Positions 13,201 to 25,200 of a stretch of DNA of 64,000 bases are shown piece after piece (positions within the stretch are counted from its first letter, which is position 1; every line of letters starts with the position of its first letter). The DNA is from Crocodylus rhombifer. Its lineage: Eukaryota > Chordata > Crocodylia > Crocodylidae. Both the position numbers and the translations under genes were made by a program. The notes beneath the pieces were generated by a model. The model did not search any database and had not been told where the DNA came from. It saw only the letters and a list, made by a program, of their open reading frames with translations. The DNA lies in the NCBI GenBank assembly GCA_038503035.1, contig JAVSML010020765.1:186001-250000 (forward strand). Direction: 5' to 3'.

Positions 13201-16200
13201 AAATGTAACTGTAACACCAGCAGTGTAAAAAGTAGTTAACCTGTCCAGATTTACAGGAAGTCCTCTGTGGGAATCCCTGATCTTATTCCAGCATTGCAGC
13301 AATAATAATATAGCTAAGGCTGACAAGGCCATTCTGTTCTATCCTCTTGCTTTCAGGTGCTTACAACTATAAAAAAATTAAATAAAATTACTAATATTAA
13401 TCTCTAGATTCCGTCTCCTGATTTTCAGGCCAGATGCAACTTTTTCTTGGATTATGTCAATATATGTTCCACTTGGCAGTACATCATGCAAATATAACTG
13501 GTGTTCTGGAGGAGAGAATCAGGACACTCTGGCTAGGAACAGATGTTGCATTTGTCCCTGAACAAGTTGTGTCAGTGTTTGGTGCTGAAACAAAAATATC
13601 CCAAAATTCATGTGTACACACACTGCCTTTCTAATCGGGGATTGGTGAGTGTCTGAATGCATTGTCATTTTTCTGCTATTGATTCACTAACACAGTCCCA
13701 GGATAACTTACACCCCGGGGAATTATGTGCACAAAAATTCAGAATTTATGCACTGAGACCTGGGGCCTGCACATGGTGGCATAAAACCAGCCCTGCCTGG
13801 CCTGCTACCACATGCCTTTGGACCAGACCATGCCAGCATGTGGGGCTTGCAGCACTATAAATAAGCGCACCATTGAGCCAGGCCAGATCTGTACCTTCAT
13901 GTGGGGCTTCTAGCACTCTAGTAGGAAGCCACACAGGAGGCACAGAGCCAACCCAGCCTGATGGCACGCAGACTGGGAGCCTCAGAGAATCGCATGCCAA
14001 GAGACTGGGTGGGCTCTGTGCCTCCACATGCGGCTTCCCACTGGAGTCGGCCTGGCCAGGCCGAATCATGTGGCTCCTGCCTGCTATGTTGCAAGCCCCA
14101 CACGCTGGCATGGAGCCAGTCTGGTCTGGTTTGAAGGCACATACTAGTGGGTCGGGCCCAGATGGCTCTGCCAGCACGTGCAGCCCCTGAGACTCAGCTT
14201 GAGGTGCACGCCACTGCCTGCTGCAGTCATGAGTCCCCTGAGGGCCTGCTGCTGCTTCTGCTGGCAGCAGGAGCTGTGCACCGTGGGGGGAGGGGGAGCC
14301 CCAACCCACAAACCCCACATCCACTGCCTCTCCAGCGGGCAGGAGCTCCCCTCCCCACTCACCAGCTGTCCAGTTAAGTGCCACTGTGCTCAGTGCCTCT
14401 ATGTGGGGCTCCGAGCTGGAGTGCTGGGAGCCCCATAGAGGTGGAGGCATAGAGCCCACCTATGTTAAAGTATGCAATATTTTGCAGTTATGTGTGGGCA
14501 TGTGTTTTGTGTGCAAAATTATACAGGTGCATAATTGCATCTTCTCTGAGAGGTAGTAACTGTTTACACACTTTTCAGTATCCCCAGATAAACTGTTAAT
14601 ACCTTTCCCACTAGATAAAAGTACTGACTCTTTAGGAGTTATTCTGGGACAAGGAATATAGATGTCTAAACAATCGCACTTTGGTCTGGGATAAGTGGTG
14701 TCTATTTGTAGCCATAAATTCCAGAACAAAGTTAAGGGAATCATGCCAATGTAAAAGCAGTACAATGGAGTAGTAAAATCTGGTGGTCAGGATGAAGAGA
14801 TTTATGATCTGTGGGATTTATGTTCCTGGTTCAGTTGAACTTTCTTTTTCTAAAGCTTTGACTGGTACTTTTGACAGAAATGTGATTTACCTTTCCGAAA
14901 GCTTTAGTTCAGGTTCATATACTGACCCATTTTATTTTTCTTCTGTCACTTGGTGAGGTGCCAAATATATAGCTGGAACATCACATATTAAATGTCAGGA
15001 AACCATCACCACAGAAAACTAACTTCTATGGTGTTTTCTGTAATTGAACCTCTTCCTAATGCCTGCTGCTCCTGCTTTCATGCTGTGATGGAAAGCAGTG
15101 GTGTTCTTTTAATTCCCAATCTTCATCTGCCATGTTGAAACTTTAAGGCTATGTCAGATTAGCAATGCCAGTTAGTTTTGCCTGACATACCCAGTCAGGT
15201 TTTTTCCCCAAAGAAACCAATACCCAAGGGGCACAGAAAGCTCCCTTTTGTTTTATGGCTATGTGCAATTTGCTAATAAACATTACTGTTTAGATATTGC
15301 TCTCAATATATTAAAATACTTGTACTCTTTCAATTGCAAACCACATCTTAAAAAGGGATCTTGGGAATATCTGTAGCTCTCTTTGACCATCCCATAACAC
15401 CCCTAAGGAAGCTACAACAATTGTTTATTTAAAAAGTGTCCCACTTCACATGTCCAAAAGACGATAATTTTGTGTGTGTTTTTGTTTAAAACACTTTCTG
15501 AAATCTGACCCAAAGTAGCACTGGCATGTTTTACCATAGTGTAGATTCTTTATTCACTTTTTATAAATCTTTCTGGTTAATTATAGACATCTGAAGTCCT
15601 TCTGTAGGATTTCATTATTTGAATTTTTCTATGCTTTTTTTCTTTCTCTTTTATTTCACATTAAAATATTTTTATCGAGTTCAGCAATAGAGGGGAAAAT
15701 TAACACAGAGATAACTATTATTAATTCTCTGGATATATTGGAATGACACCCTCCTGTGTTTGTAGCTTTACTGATATAGTCCATTGACAGATCTCCTTCA
15801 GAGGATAGCATTAGTGTCATCAAAGCTGAAGTCAAATTTCAGCTAGATTTGTTTTCATTAGCAGAGCCTTAGAGAGAAGTTGATTCACTGGCAGCCGCTA
15901 TGCTCAGGTACCTAACAAGTCCTGTGGAACTTGTGACTTGTGTGTTTTATTTGTGATATGGGCATGTAGTGTAGCATGGGGACTTCAGTTAGATTTAATG
16001 CTCTCTTCCTTGCTTTACTCAGGCCTGGGATGTCATGGGGGGTGGGTGATTTGGCTTCTGTAAGAACACAAATGATTTTGTAAGGTATTTCATTTACAGT
16101 GTTTCCTGAAGCTTGAAAGCTATGCTTTTTCATGATACAATACAAGGAAGCTGTGTTATATGCTGAAAGAGTAGAGAGGAGTTATTTATTTTTGTTTCAT

Positions 16201-19200
16201 TTTTGTTAAGAGTCATTAGAGGAAACTGTAAAATTTGAAGCATGCAACAAAAATAAAAACTCTCTAAATGAGGACTCATCAGCATATGACTTATGGGCCA
16301 GATGTAGCCTGTGGAGAGCAACTGTATACAGCCTGTAGAGCCAGCAATATGTTGGTGGTGGGAGAATTTGCCCACAATCTGGCACTGGGCAGCTCAGAGC
16401 TGTGCTCACATTGCAGCTGGGGGGTGGGGAGAAGTGGTAGGGGGGAGCCACAGGAACAGCAGCTAGGTCAGAGCACTGGTCCACCTTGGACCCAAACCAG
16501 GTTGCTCTGACCCAAGACTCTGAAAAGTTGCTGACCTCTACTCTAAACAATTGCTTGAGTGTCTCTTCATTTATCATGTTTGTGCAATTCTCAGTAGTAT
16601 TAATGGGAATAACATGCTTACACACCAAAGGGGAAGGAGTAGCTTTTCCTCATTAAATTTTGAATTGTGGTACTTTAATCTGTTTCTTGACAAACCGAAC
16701 GTACACTGAGAGAAATCCAGGGTTACTATTCAGTCATAAATGCCAGTTAATGTCTGACTGTTAAAATAGATCTTATCCAACTGACAAGCTAATTGTCCCT
16801 TCAGTTTCATTTAGATTTGGGATTCGTCATTTCCTGTCCATTTCCTGTTGTGTAGAGCTGCTGTTTGTTAAGCATCTGCCAAGTTTCCCCCAAGGATGGC
16901 TGTAATTTCAGCGGTTGAGTAATTCTGGGGAAAATGTGCATCAATCTGTGTTTCCTGAGTGCTTTTGAGTATAAATGTCAAATACTAAATTTGTCCAAAT
17001 CTAAGGTGACTTTGTATTTAAGTTGACCTTCCAATAATTAGATTCTACATGTGCAGACTTGATAATTTTGCTATAATTTTCCACGTATAGATTTGGAGGG
17101 TCATCTTAAATTCATGCCCCCATTGTGGACGAGGAGTTGAGCAGCCTAACCCCCAACACTTCCCCCTTGCTACCTGACCTCAGGGTTGGAGCTGGAGATG
17201 CTTGCTGCTGCTTCCTGGCTGGGTGGGCAGGCAGGGGCTGGAGCCAGCGTGTGCTCTGATCTGGGGTGGGGCAGGAGCTGAAGCTACAACTCAGGGTAAG
17301 TGGCAGGGGGGGAAGAAGGGGAGGGAAGCACAGGGCAGAGGCTGCAGGGGGAAAATCCAGGATTTGTGGGTTAAGCAAGGGTAGAGCCCACCACTGAGTT
17401 CAGGGTGCAGAGCCCTGTTGGGGGCTGCATGTTGGCAGCAGAGCAGACAGTAGCTGTCTGGATCCCTCATGCCACTAATCCCACTGTTGCAAGTAGGTCC
17501 AGATCCTACTTACAAGGAACCTCACAGTCCAACCCTGACTGAAGCAGAGGCTGGATGAGTTTGACAGTCGTGTCTTAAGGATTTTCAAAAATATGCTAAG
17601 CAGTTGCCAGAATTTCAAATCCATGTTTCCTTGGCTTTGCTAGAGAACTTTGTGGGGAGTCTCTCAATAAATGTACTATGAGTTCTCTCATCAGCCAGTG
17701 TTGGTCACATGGATTCTTTAACAAGGAGACCTTTTTCCCCCAAATATTCATTAGCAGTTGGTTTGAATAAAGGCTGTAAACAAACACAGTTTTAAATCAA
17801 ATAAAAATCTTTATTTCCTTGGCTTTGTCTCATCTCTTGTCTTTTGAATTAGCAAAGGTTTTGTGTGTGAATATTTTACAGCACTTTCAGCTGCCCTTGT
17901 ACATCATCAAGAGTAAAACAAAATTTTGGGGCCCTCAAGACACTTTTTTCCCTCTTTTAAAATTACGTTTTTTAAGCATCTTCTTGCAGCTGTGAGACAA
18001 CAAAGAGCATTATACTTTGTGATAGTAGACATCTATGTATTTATGAGTATACATTTACATATTTATGAACAAATCTATGACCAAGTTCTGCTATTGGACA
18101 CATGCAAGCAACCATTCTCCTGTCCTGGCAGTGTTAGTGTGGAATTTGTCCACTGATATTTTATCTCGTATCTCTCTATTGTATCAACTGTTACGTTTTG
18201 CAGTGCAGTTTGCAAGAGCACAAAATTATTGTGTAGGTGAGAGAGAGGAGTAGAAGTTCAGCTTGACCTTTGCATTTACCTGTGTGTTTTTGATCTGGAG
18301 ACTACAGCAGCAGAAAGAGATCCTGTCCAGTGATGGGAGTAATTACTGTCCAAGAAAAAATTAAGTGAATACATATGTTCGTTTGCATTGCTTCTGGTGC
18401 AAGTAGACTGCTTCTGTATTGTAATGGAAAGCAATGTGGACTAGCTGATTTAGAGCACTGGGTTGGCACTTCGGGATGAAATGTGTATGTCCCAAATATC
18501 TGCTGGTGTCTTGGTTGGTGACCCCATGCAAGTCACTTGCCCTTTCTATGCCTCATTTTTTTTTNNNNNNNNNNNNNNNNNNNNNNNNNNNNNNNNNNNN
18601 NNNNNNNNNNNNNNNNNNNNNNNNNNNNNNNNNNNNNNNNNNNNNNNNNNNNNNNNNNNNNNNNNNNNNNNNNNNNNNNNNNNNNNNNNNNNNNNNNNNN
18701 NNNNNNNNNNNNNNNNNNNNNNNNNNNNNNNNNNNNNNNNNNNNNNNNNNNNNNNNNNNNNNNNNNNNNNNNNNNNNNNNNNNNNNNNNNNNNNNNNNNN
18801 NNNNNNNNNNNNNNNNNNNNNNNNNNNNNNNNNNNNNNNNNNNNNNNNNNNNNNNNNNNNNNNNNNNNNNNNNNNNNNNNNNNNNNNNNNNNNNNNNNNN
18901 NNNNNNNNNNNNNNNNNNNNNNNNNNNNNNNNNNNNNNNNNNNNNNNNNNNNNNNNNNNNNNNNTTTTTTTTTCCATCTGTAAAATGAAGCATCTGATAC
19001 TGTCCTGCTTGATAAAGCGCTTTGACATCTGAGGAAAAACAGTGAGAAAACTCAGCCATGTCATTTATATTTGTGGTTTATTCAAGTAATAAGGAAACTG
19101 AGTGGTAGAATATGCTAAGTCTTGAAAAGCTGCTGCTTTTTTCTAAGACTGGTGTCAGAACTGAGCAGCAAACTTTCAGAGGGCAGAGTCAGTTCTTGTG

Positions 19201-22200
19201 GTCTGTCCTCTTTTAAAGTGCAGCTCCCTACACTGATCCTTTTGTTTTTTTATCTTGCAGAATGCTACAAAATGACCTTCAGCTCAGCGATACTGAAGAC
19301 AGTGATGATGATCATGTCAGTTCTAGGCATTTTATGTTCTATGCATGCTGAAGTCTCTTTAAATCATGCAGTCTGCTATTTTAAGCTCCTTAATTTAACC
19401 TCTTCCCCTTTCCTTCTTTGTTTTTGTAAATACTTAGGTCACTGAAAAGCCACCTCCCTCATCTGCTCCTCCAAGGTACTCTGTTCCAAAAGTAACTAGA
19501 GTAACAGAAAGAAAAATGTGACTGATGTTTGTACACAGAAGCGAATGGGGAAAAAGTAAAAGCTATTATGTTTCAAAGAGAGCTTGCAGTGCACCTTTTA
19601 AGCACCAGTCTGCTTATTTCTATCATAAATACAAACTTCTGTATCTGGCTGTCTAAAGCTAGGCATGAAATATGGCTTAGGCAATGTGGGTTGTTTGTAA
19701 GCTAAAATACTAAAATATGAGCATGACTTGAAGTTGGATAAATAGATGATGTGCCAAATCTTGCCTTTTTCCCAGTCCTGTATCCATATGGTTTCTTCCT
19801 TGAGCTGACTTGATGCGTAATGCACATATCTGATTTTCACTCATCAGAGTATTGCTTATCAGCAGCATTATTCAAGGAGAAATAAATGGGCATGTGCTCC
19901 CCCCACCCAGAAAAAAACAAATCCAAGCCCAGAACTTTCCGAAGTGGAAAGTGCATAAATATAGACCACATTTTTGGCTCATAATTTTATCCTCCAAGAA
20001 AAGGGTAATAGTCTACAAAGTGAGACTTGCACAGGGGCCTTGCTAGTTTTTGGCACTGATGATAAGTTTTGCTCTGGGAGTTCCCTTAAAATGTAGTTTT
20101 CTCACAGTATGAGTCTAGATCAACAAGAAAAGTGTTTGCCTAAGTTGCAGGCAAATTGATGTTGACATGGGAAAGGGCTTTCTTAAATCAGAACCATAAT
20201 TTTGTCAGAACCATAATCTTTTAGCCCCTTTCCAAAATGTGTTTGTGCTTTTAAGTCCCAGTTTCTACTCAGCTTTCTACAGTTCTGTATCAAGCACATT
20301 TCAGGAAAGAGCACTGCAGCATGCATGTTCTGGATGATGCACCAGCATAGCACAGCTATTATTTTGACTGGCAGTTCAGTTTAGTTATGCTGCTGAAGTA
20401 AAGGAAACTGGAGGGAGCTATGGCAGTGAGAGGGCCCTTTCAAAAAAACTGATTTTCTGCTGCTTGCTTTTTGCTGTGTAATTGGCATCTATCCCAATGA
20501 GGATTGGTTTTTCAGAGAAATAGACTTTAAAAGCCTCTGACAGCTTTTTGCTTTTGGTAGACAGCCCCATAAATAAATACATCTTTACAACCTGTTAATG
20601 GAGCAGGTCAAAATCTGGCTGGGGATGAGTGTATCTCAAGAGGCTTTGGATCCTCTGCTTTTCTTTTAAGTATGGTAATGAATTCCTTCTGCTTTCTACC
20701 CTTCCCCACCAATGCCAAAACATAACTTAGTTGTTTTAATTCTGAATGCTATCATGTCACTGCAAAAAAAATAACACCCTCACCCATGGTTGCTTTCTAA
20801 TTTTATCTCCCAATTGCTTTTCAGTGCCCCACAATCACAGCCTGAGAGCGTGGCATCAGCACATTCCAGCAGTGCAGAATCAGGGAGCACCAGTGACTCA
20901 GACAGCTCTTCAGACTCAGACAGTGAGAGCAGTTCGAGTGACAGTGAAGCAAATGAGCCACCAAGAACTTTAGTGCCTGAGGTACTGTGTCTGTTGTGAG
21001 TGCCTGTGAAGTGATTGCACATGACATATGGGGAGCTTAACAAAGCTTTTTGCTTCAGGCTTCTTGCTGACTGGATACCAACATGCTTCCAGGGCCTGGG
21101 ACAGACTGTCATCACCTTATAGTGCAGGCATCCATTACTTTCCACACTACTTCCATAAACACTTTTTTTCTGTTCAACTTTCAAAGCTCATTAATGAAAT
21201 AGGACTTAGTAACTGTCTAATTGGGATTTAGAAAGTGTGTTTTAAAGTCTTTGCCTCTCTCTTTCTTTCCCATAAGGAATTTCATGCAATATTTCTTTCC
21301 CCCCTCCCTCCCTACTTGAAAGTAATGGATAGAAACAAAGAGAGGGCAGAGCTTGCACTTGAACTTTGGGAAGGGGTGGATCAGTACTTTCTGTGGGGGC
21401 TCAGGCCCGTCTCTGAGTATGTAATTACTGTGGAAACTTAAATTGTGAGCAGCCCTGACAGTTTCTGCCATTTAAAATGCGGTCGGGCAGTCCCTTTTAG
21501 AGTAGCTCAATTCCTTTTTAAAGAAAATGCGGGATAGCATGCAAATGATGAGAGAAAATTCTCTTTCGACTGCATCTGAAGTGACCAGACCTGTAGGAAG
21601 GTTCCACTGGAATGTGACTGGACTTGCTGCTCGTTGAGTTGGGCTCAGTTACTGCCATGCTAGTGCTTTGGAGGCCTTATTGACTTAGTTGGGAAACCAA
21701 ACTAACAAAACTCCAGATAACGCTTTATAGTTTCATAACTGAGACCAGATGCATTAAAAAAAATCACTTCAGAAATGAAAATGTGTTTTCTGCATCCTAG
21801 TTAAGCACTGGACATGATGCTATGCTGTGGGCAACATGTCATAGGAGCAAGGTGTCTCGCTGTCTCTCTCCTGCTCTGGTGTGGAGGGAAAACAGAGAAA
21901 GAAACAACTGCCAAGTGTTCCTACATTAATAGCTGGAAAGATACAATTTTACATTTTCTCTGTTTGATTCAGAGGGATTCAGTAGCAGCGTATATACTTA
22001 ATTGTTTTTCAGTTTTTCTCTCCTTGCCCCATCCTTCAATTTTCTGTCTTGTATTATAACTGTTAGAAGCACATGCAGAGGTAGGTTATTTGATCATAAG
22101 GTTTACTGAGGCTTGCTAGTGCCAGAAAGCATGGGAAGCACAAAAGCAATAGGTCTTTTGACACCACCCCTATGAGACATAACCCCTACTTCTCAAATTT

Positions 22201-25200
22201 ATTGATCAGTTGCAGGTTTCATTTGAGTAAAGTTTTGGATGCCTTTTGAAGGAGCTAAAATGTTATACTTTTATTCCTTTATGCAAACATACCTAGCTTG
22301 TTTTCACATTTAAAAGTTGATGGGAAAGAGAAAAAAAATAGCTTTAACCAGCCAATGGGAATAACTCCTTTGGTTCCTAGCTGGCTTCGTACTGCCAGCA
22401 TCTTTCAGGATAAACAGAGAATAGGTTAGAACATTTTACTTGGTGAAGAAATATAAAAAATTCCAGCACAGGCAAAAGTGAGTGCTTGAAGACCTCTTAT
22501 TAGCTTTTCTAAAATGGTTGGAAAAATGAATGAGAATCTGTATTAAAGAGGTGAATTGCATGCATGTGAGAGAGCTGACAATGGGTAGGATGCCAGTCTA
22601 GGGCATACAAATATTTTGAACCCAGCTGTAAGACTGTTAGTCTGTGGACATGTCATCAGTATGGGGAGGGCAGGGAGAATTTACCTCAAATTAGCAAACT
22701 TGACTTAAAATCTTGGTGAAGACAAAGGCACTTTGCTGGCTTGTATTTAGACTACAGATAGGCTATAGCAGAACCTGACACTTAATTCTGCCTACAAGAC
22801 CTGTGTTCAGATGACAGACTGCTTTGTCTTCACTATACTTTTAACTTGAGTTAAGAACATGTCTCTCTGTGTGGAAAATATCCTGCTTTACAGAGGTTTT
22901 TTAGAACAAAGCAGACTTTAGCCTAGTAGATCTGGCTCGTGAGGATTTACCTAATCTAGGAGATACCTAAAGTGTTGTAGGGTGCTCTTCCCTGGCACAA
23001 GGTGTATGGCTTAAAAAAAAGAGTTTGAAAGCCTATTTATGTTCTAGTGCCCAGCTGCTAGAATGCATCTGCGGGCCACTGGCAACTGGAAAACTTTAGT
23101 GGGCGAGAGGCAAAAATACTTTTATTTTATATTTTCTGATGTATAAATTTCTTGGCCAAAGTTTGTGTTTTTTATAACTTTTGGGGCCCACGTGTTTCAC
23201 TTGTTTCACCATTCCAACATATAAATACAAAATACAGACTTAGACATCCAAAAGGAGGGATAGTGATAGAAGTATCTTTTTGTGTAGGTTCAAGAGAACT
23301 TTAAAATTTCTGTCTTTGATTCTGTTGTGTTAGTAGCACCCTGCCATCAGGTGATAAAGGTACTTCTGTTACAGAGTAAGACTGGGCCAAACTTTCACGT
23401 GAAAAATTAAGATAATCGAGGACCAGAATTTCTTTGTGAATTGTCAGATCGGCCCTGTGCAAAAGAGAGGATTTTTTTCTCCATTGCATGTTTCGTATGA
23501 ACCTATGAATATAATCTCTTTCATGATCAGTGCCTTTCATAGAAAGGGCAAACACTTCATAGGTTTTGAGTGTATCTGGGAGATCTGGCCTGCAAATATG
23601 AATAAGATCCCTGAAGCCTTTCTTTCTTTCCTCCCCACCCCCTTCCCCCCACAGCCTGAGCCACCAACATCAAATAAATGGCAGCTGGACAACTGGCTAA
23701 CCAAGGTGAACCCACCGACAGCAGCAACTGAGAACCTCAGCGAGGTGGTCCATTCACACAGTCACCTTGAGAGCAAAGGTCAGGGGAAGGGGAGCAGCCG
23801 CAGCAGCAGCAACAGCTCCACTCATGAGTGTTCTGGATCAAAGGAGCTTCATCCCAAAAACTCCAGCAAAGCAGCCAGGGCTCCACTGGAGGGCCACCTT
23901 CCTACCAAACGGAATTGCCAGAAGTCTCCCACACATGCTGAGGGGCCTTCTCAGAGGCAGACAGTTGGTACCAAGAAGCCCAGCAAGATACCACTGCAGG
24001 AGGAACCCAAGGGAGGCCTGAAAGTGGAAAGTGAGCCTGGTCCATACGAGGTTAAAGACCAGTCTTCCAGGGACAAGCCAAAAGTAAAAACGAAAGGGAG
24101 GCCAAAATCCAGTGATAAAAAGGACTCCAAGACTACGGTCAAAGAGTCCTCTGAAAAGAAAAAGCACAAGCAACATCAAGCAGCCTCTAAACCATTTTTG
24201 GACCCAAAGCCTGTGAAAGATGCTTTGACTGGCAATGTCCCAGAGCATTTCCCTCTCAGCCCCTTAGCTCAAACCCAGAGCACAACTCACACCAGGACTA
24301 GTGGCAATAAGTCTACCATTGTGGTCAGAGAGGACTTTCATAGAAACAAATTTCTTTTGCCTATCAGGGATAAGAAGTTATCACCTCTGAGAGACTTCAT
24401 AACCCCTCATGCTCTTGTTGTCAAAATTGAGCTTGCTCTCCTTACAAGGGTCCCTCAACCACCTGGGAAGGGGAACCACCCGAAAAAGCTTGAGGGAAAA
24501 GCGCTCTCAAGTGCAAGGAAGCGGGATTTGGAAAAGAAAAGCACAGAAACTCCTAACAAGCCTCTTAAGAGGAAGGTGAGAGGTGGGGGACAGTTGGGAT
24601 AGGGGGATTTCTCATTACATTGGAAAGGTTATTGAGTGGACTAAGAATGTGGAACTGCCTGAGAAACTTACTAACAGTTGGAATTGATTTCAATTTCACA
24701 AAGTTTGAATTGAGATTTTTTCACGTTTTCCTCCGGACCTGGTAAAAATTGAGAAGGATCCAGATAGTTATTCAGCAAATAGGAATTTGATGATTTTTCT
24801 AATAAAATGTTAATATTTTGCTTTTTTTTTTTTAGAAAAGGCATGCAAAAGTTGAAAGGTGTGCAAATTTTGCTCTTGAAAAAGGGTGTTTTTCAGTACA
24901 TGTTGAAAGAAACTGGAAGAGCATTAAACCAGGTCTATGAATGTCCCCTGCAGGCAAGTTTGCTGATCCCTCTTTTAAATTGCTTCCACTTTCAGTGAAC
25001 TTAGCCACAAAGCAGTACTGGAAGTAGAGAAGGCTGAAGTGCTCTTTTGCTGCAAGTAGCATAGTGTTTGAAATGCTTCCTTGTGTTGTGTTGTTCATCC
25101 TTGTAAGGCTGTTCGTATTTACTTCAGAACACCCCTCTTTCCTATTTGTGTGGATGCTTAAAGTGAAATCTTCAGTAGTTCAGCAGAGAGGGGTGCCTTA

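Larger units (their letters stand above)
2549..19260 (+). other. 16.7 kb AFF1 intron
   Basis: This intron separates the codons for GTS and MLQND. It carries a 3 kb CR1 (4330-7317), a hairpin-containing SINE-like piece (7938-8060), adjacent hAT copies (8631-9010), a 1.1 kb hAT (10718-11843), a GC-rich element (13712-14560), another hAT (16269-16540) and a MIR broken by an N gap. A TTTA tract lies at about 3836-3853. Between these I see only unremarkable AT-rich DNA (2549-4330, 9010-10710, 11852-13700, 14560-16260). Confidence 0.85.

Noticed and set aside
13746..14459. 237-codon minus-strand open frame
   Set aside because: It sits in a GC-rich repeat with overlapping frames on both strands and no recognisable motif or splice context.
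18463..19064. Open frames of 148-189 codons across the N gap
   Set aside because: They consist mostly of unknown residues created by the gap.
20780..21184. 134-codon minus-strand frame over the acidic exon
   Set aside because: It is the antisense shadow of the repetitive Ser/Asp codons of AFF1 window exon 6.
23436..23654. Upstream extension of the exon 7 open frame to an ATG
   Set aside because: A good acceptor at 23653-23654 starts the sequence that aligns with AFF1. The upstream part does not align and is intron.
24836..24932. Exon-like segment after a strong pyrimidine tract, open in the AFF1 frame
   Set aside because: It is 97 nt and would shift the AFF1 frame, the candidate donor (gtctat) is weak, and human AFF1 has nothing between the flanking exons. 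At most a cryptic exon.
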